A stretch of 7,887 nt of DNA, taken from an uncultured Rickettsiales bacterium. GTDB lineage: Bacteria; Pseudomonadota; Alphaproteobacteria; Rickettsiales; UBA1997. Position 1 is the stretch's first letter. Each line of letters begins with the position of its first letter. A program made the translations under genes and the position numbers. Under the pieces are notes generated by a model. That model was not told the origin of the DNA and did no database searches. It worked only from the letters and a program-made list of their open reading frames with translations. Positions 6,543 to 7,887 of the stretch are shown here, in pieces. The DNA lies in the NCBI GenBank assembly GCA_951800555.1, contig CATOJU010000037.1, positions 1 through 7,887 of the forward strand, read 5' to 3'.

Positions 6543-7133
6543 TTAATTAATAAATTCAATTTCTTTTATTTTAGAATTTTCATAAATACATTTTATTATG
6601 CTACAATTATTAATCTTTTTGTCAATAATAAAATTTTGATACAATAAAAACATAACTATAACAAAGCCATGGGCTGCAATGCCTATTTTATCATATTTTG
6701 TACTATTCACTATTTTATTCACACAATTTATAAATCTATTCACCGCATCAATCTTTTTTTCACCATTTGGAAAGGAAAAATCATCATAAACTTTTTTGTG
6801 AAAAAAATCTTGGTAAAAATCTTCACTAAATTCTTTTTTTATTTCAGCTTTCGGTTTACCAAAGTAATCACCAAAAGATATCTCTTTTAAATCCTCTTCT
6901 ATTTCAACTTCAATATTACTTTCATCTGCAACTATTTTCCCAGTTAAATAGGCTCTATCTAATGGACTTGAGTAAATATGTTCCAAACCTTCATTTTTCA
7001 ATATTTTTGCTATACTTTTAGCTTGTTCTATACCTGTTTCATTCAATGGTATATTCGTTGCACCTTGAATTCTTTCTTCTTTATTCCAATCTGTTTGTCC
7101 GTGTCTAAATAAATAAATTGTTTTAATTTCCAT
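6543..7133 (-). CDS. Histidine phosphatase superfamily protein (phosphoglycerate mutase-like, GpmB/CobC branch)
   Basis: This 196-residue protein has the normal length of the single-domain histidine phosphatases. The catalytic signature 'FRHGQTDWN' lies at residues 9-17, with R10 and nucleophile H11. 'YSSPLDRAYLT' (54-64) supplies the second Arg (R60), 'LKEISFGDYFG' (82-92) the probable acid E84, and 'AAHGFV' (153-158) the second catalytic His (H155). All four catalytic positions are present, so it should be active. Relatives include the cofactor-dependent mutase-like GpmB, alpha-ribazole phosphatase and broad phosphatases, and sequence reading alone does not separate them. The absence of any cobalamin gene nearby gives no support to CobC. 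It is the first gene of a minus-strand pair with metG, and a promoter lies 32-60 bases upstream of its ATG. No Shine-Dalgarno site is visible. Confidence 0.92.
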   Translation of the reverse strand: MEIKTIYLFRHGQTDWNKEERIQGATNIPLNETGIEQAKSIAKILKNEGLEHIYSSPLDRAYLTGKIVADESNIEVEIEEDLKEISFGDYFGKPKAEIKKEFSEDFYQDFFHKKVYDDFSFPNGEKKIDAVNRFINCVNKIVNSTKYDKIGIAAHGFVIVMFLLYQNFIIDKKINNCSIIKCIYENSKIKEIEFIN

Positions 7134-7142
7134 ATTTTAAAT

Positions 7143-7187
7143 TTTACAAATTTATATAATATATATTATATTATAAAAATTTGTAAA
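7143..7187. repeat. 11-bp perfect inverted repeat around the phosphatase-metG promoter
   Basis: TTTACAAATTT (7143-7153) and AAATTTGTAAA (7177-7187) are exact reverse complements. Between them lies an 18-bp palindrome (7154-7171, ATATAATATATATTATAT), so almost the whole 45-bp block is dyad-symmetric. It overlaps the -10 region and the leader of the minus-strand operon. An operator function is plausible, but strong AT bias makes chance palindromes easier. Confidence 0.5.
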
Positions 7188-7193
7188 TTGCAA
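7165..7193 (-). promoter_or_regulatory. Promoter of the histidine phosphatase-metG operon
   Basis: On the minus strand, TTGCAA (7193-7188, four of six -35 bases) is followed after 17 bases by a perfect TATAAT (7170-7165). Transcription would begin near 7158, leaving a leader of about 25 bases before the ATG at 7133. An alternative pairing uses TTTACA (7187-7182) with TATATT further downstream. Confidence 0.5.
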
Positions 7194-7199
7194 TAAAAA

Positions 7200-7488
7200 A
7201 TATTAAACCAAGTAGATATTTTCGTCGTTTATGTGTTTTTTGTTATAGTTTTTATATCATTTATAAATAATATACTATTAAGATATATATAATTTTATAC
7301 TAAAATATATTTTTTATTTTTAATATATTTTAAATTTAAAGTGAGGTTGAAGTTACTATAATTATATAATGTTATATATTATTGCTTTAAAGTTAGTTGT
7401 CTGTGTTTTAAAATCAATGGGATAATAGAATATTGTACTGTTTCACATCATTTGGGAAAAACTTTCCTCATTTTTACTTTTATATTTA
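7200..7488. other. Spacer between the phosphatase promoter and the transposase relic; no intact gene
   Basis: I find no continuous protein on either strand. The part from about 7360 to 7488 may hold further scrambled 3' sequence of the transposase relic, because short minus-strand peptides continue in changing frames, but none shows a recognisable DDE motif. The relatively G-rich word GTGAGGTTGAAGTT at about 7341-7354 is a possible end of the old insertion sequence. No matching inverted copy is visible inside the window. Confidence 0.4.
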
Positions 7489-7828
7489 TTAAAATATTCC
7501 ATAGGACATTAGGAATTCTTTAGCATTTTTACTATTGGCACTGGTATAACTGTTGGCTACAGTTAATCTTATAATGGGATCTATGGCTGTAAATTGTTTA
7601 ATATTTAAATTACTATACTTATTTCTTATATTCTCTTTAAAGATAATCTATCTTTTATCTTTAAAGTTTTATTATGATCAATTAAAAATTTAAATCTATT
7701 ATATCTATCTTTTAAATTTAATATATCTTTGTGATTTCTTAAATAATATTGACCATAATCTGACTTATATTATTTAATCCTCTAATCTTAACACCAGAAT
7801 ATATGTTATAGTATGTATATTCTTTCAT
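7489..7828 (-). pseudogene. Frame-broken, internally deleted transposase relic (IS481/IS3-like rve integrase core)
   Basis: On the minus strand an ATG at 7828 with GAGG upstream opens 'MKEYTYYNIYSGVKIRGLNN' and stops after about 29 codons. Near 7760 the reading passes to another frame, 'DYGQYYLRNHKDILNLKDRY' and onward, ending at TAA 7628-7626. A third frame then carries 'KQFTAIDPIIRLTVANSYTS' and 'NSKNAKEFL' (about 7599-7500), stopping at 7491-7489. The FTAID...R...SAKNA-like pattern is the segment following the first catalytic Asp in rve/DDE integrase cores of IS481-type transposases. The N-terminal pieces fit the region before and at the helix-turn-helix. Only about 20 residues separate N-terminal and core parts, where an intact enzyme would have 100 or more, so an internal deletion accompanies the frameshifts. 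The remaining DDE residues are not recognisable. The family call rests on the core segment alone. Confidence 0.65.
7635..7666. repeat. Perfect 12-bp hairpin inside the transposase relic
   Basis: CTTTAAAGATAA (7635-7646) and TTATCTTTAAAG (7655-7666) are exact reverse complements around an 8-base loop. On the plus strand a short TTTT follows. It lies where the relic loses its helix-turn-helix region, so it may mark the rearrangement point. It could also act as a weak plus-strand terminator. Confidence 0.5.
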
Positions 7829-7832
7829 TAAT

Positions 7833-7887
7833 TACCTCATTTTTAATTATTAATATTTTTTGTTAAATTAATTATAAAAATGAGGTA
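7833..7887 (-). repeat. Perfect 12-bp inverted repeat covering the transposase ribosome-binding site
   Basis: TACCTCATTTTT (7833-7844) and AAAAATGAGGTA (7876-7887) are exact reverse complements; on both sides the symmetry continues imperfectly inward (TAATTA). Read on the minus strand, the second arm holds the GAGG Shine-Dalgarno site (7838-7835) of the relic's ATG at 7828. RNA reading through from outside would fold the site into a stem. The window ends on the last base of the repeat, so the true length may be greater. Confidence 0.6.

Noticed and set aside
6669..6890. Plus-strand hydrophobic open frame of 73 codons
   Set aside because: It lies opposite the histidine phosphatase, whose catalytic residues are intact; the hydrophobicity comes from the complement of Lys/Asn-rich codons.
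1..7887. tRNA, rRNA, CRISPR array or toxin-antitoxin pair
   Set aside because: I saw no T-loop GTTCRANYC word with matching stems, no regularly spaced repeats, and no small gene pair with a recognisable toxin or antitoxin fold.

Overview
The window is strongly AT-rich bacterial DNA. It uses the standard genetic code (Trp is TGG and UGA is not read through), has many Asn/Lys-rich proteins, few clear Shine-Dalgarno sites and long decaying intergenic stretches. The gene content includes a degenerate ankyrin-like protein, a DUF2066-like secreted protein next to an AI-2E/PerM permease, an alphaproteobacterial-style MerR regulator, MetRS and a decayed insertion sequence. Together these suggest a reduced, host-associated alphaproteobacterium, most likely Rickettsiales (Rickettsiaceae or Midichloriaceae type). 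That placement is an inference from gene content and composition, not from a marker gene.

Layout, plus strand. Positions 1-693 are the 3' part of a gene for a degenerate ankyrin-like, Lys/Asn/Glu-rich protein cut by the window edge. A well-formed sigma70-type promoter inside a 16-bp inverted repeat (713-769) follows, and it drives a single-gene unit for a small metal-binding cupin (777-1169). This cupin has visibly higher GC than its neighbours and looks acquired. After a 318-bp spacer with only weak hairpins comes a tightly packed cluster: a secreted DUF2066-like protein (1488-2633), an AI-2E/PerM-family permease that starts on the base after the previous stop codon (2634-3698), a MerR-type regulator one base further on (3700-4203), and a Lys/Glu-rich coiled-coil protein with a good ribosome-binding site (4223-4696).

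Layout, minus strand. A convergent intergenic region with a perfect 14-bp inverted repeat (4770-4813) separates this cluster from a two-gene operon read the other way. The operon holds a histidine phosphatase (7133-6543) followed 11 bases later by methionyl-tRNA synthetase metG (6531-4849). It has a recognisable promoter (about 7165-7193) inside another inverted repeat. The right end (about 7340-7887) holds no intact gene. It carries a frame-broken, internally deleted transposase relic (7828 to about 7489, minus strand) preceded by a perfect 12-bp hairpin that covers its ribosome-binding site.

Functionally, this is mostly housekeeping (MetRS) plus envelope and transport functions and regulators. 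I see no CRISPR array, tRNA, rRNA, toxin-antitoxin pair or recognisable defence system. The points most worth a second look are the two promoter-bracketing inverted repeats, the SD-covering hairpin of the dead transposase, the MerR plus coiled-coil pair after the permease, the insertions in MetRS, and the acquired-looking cupin.
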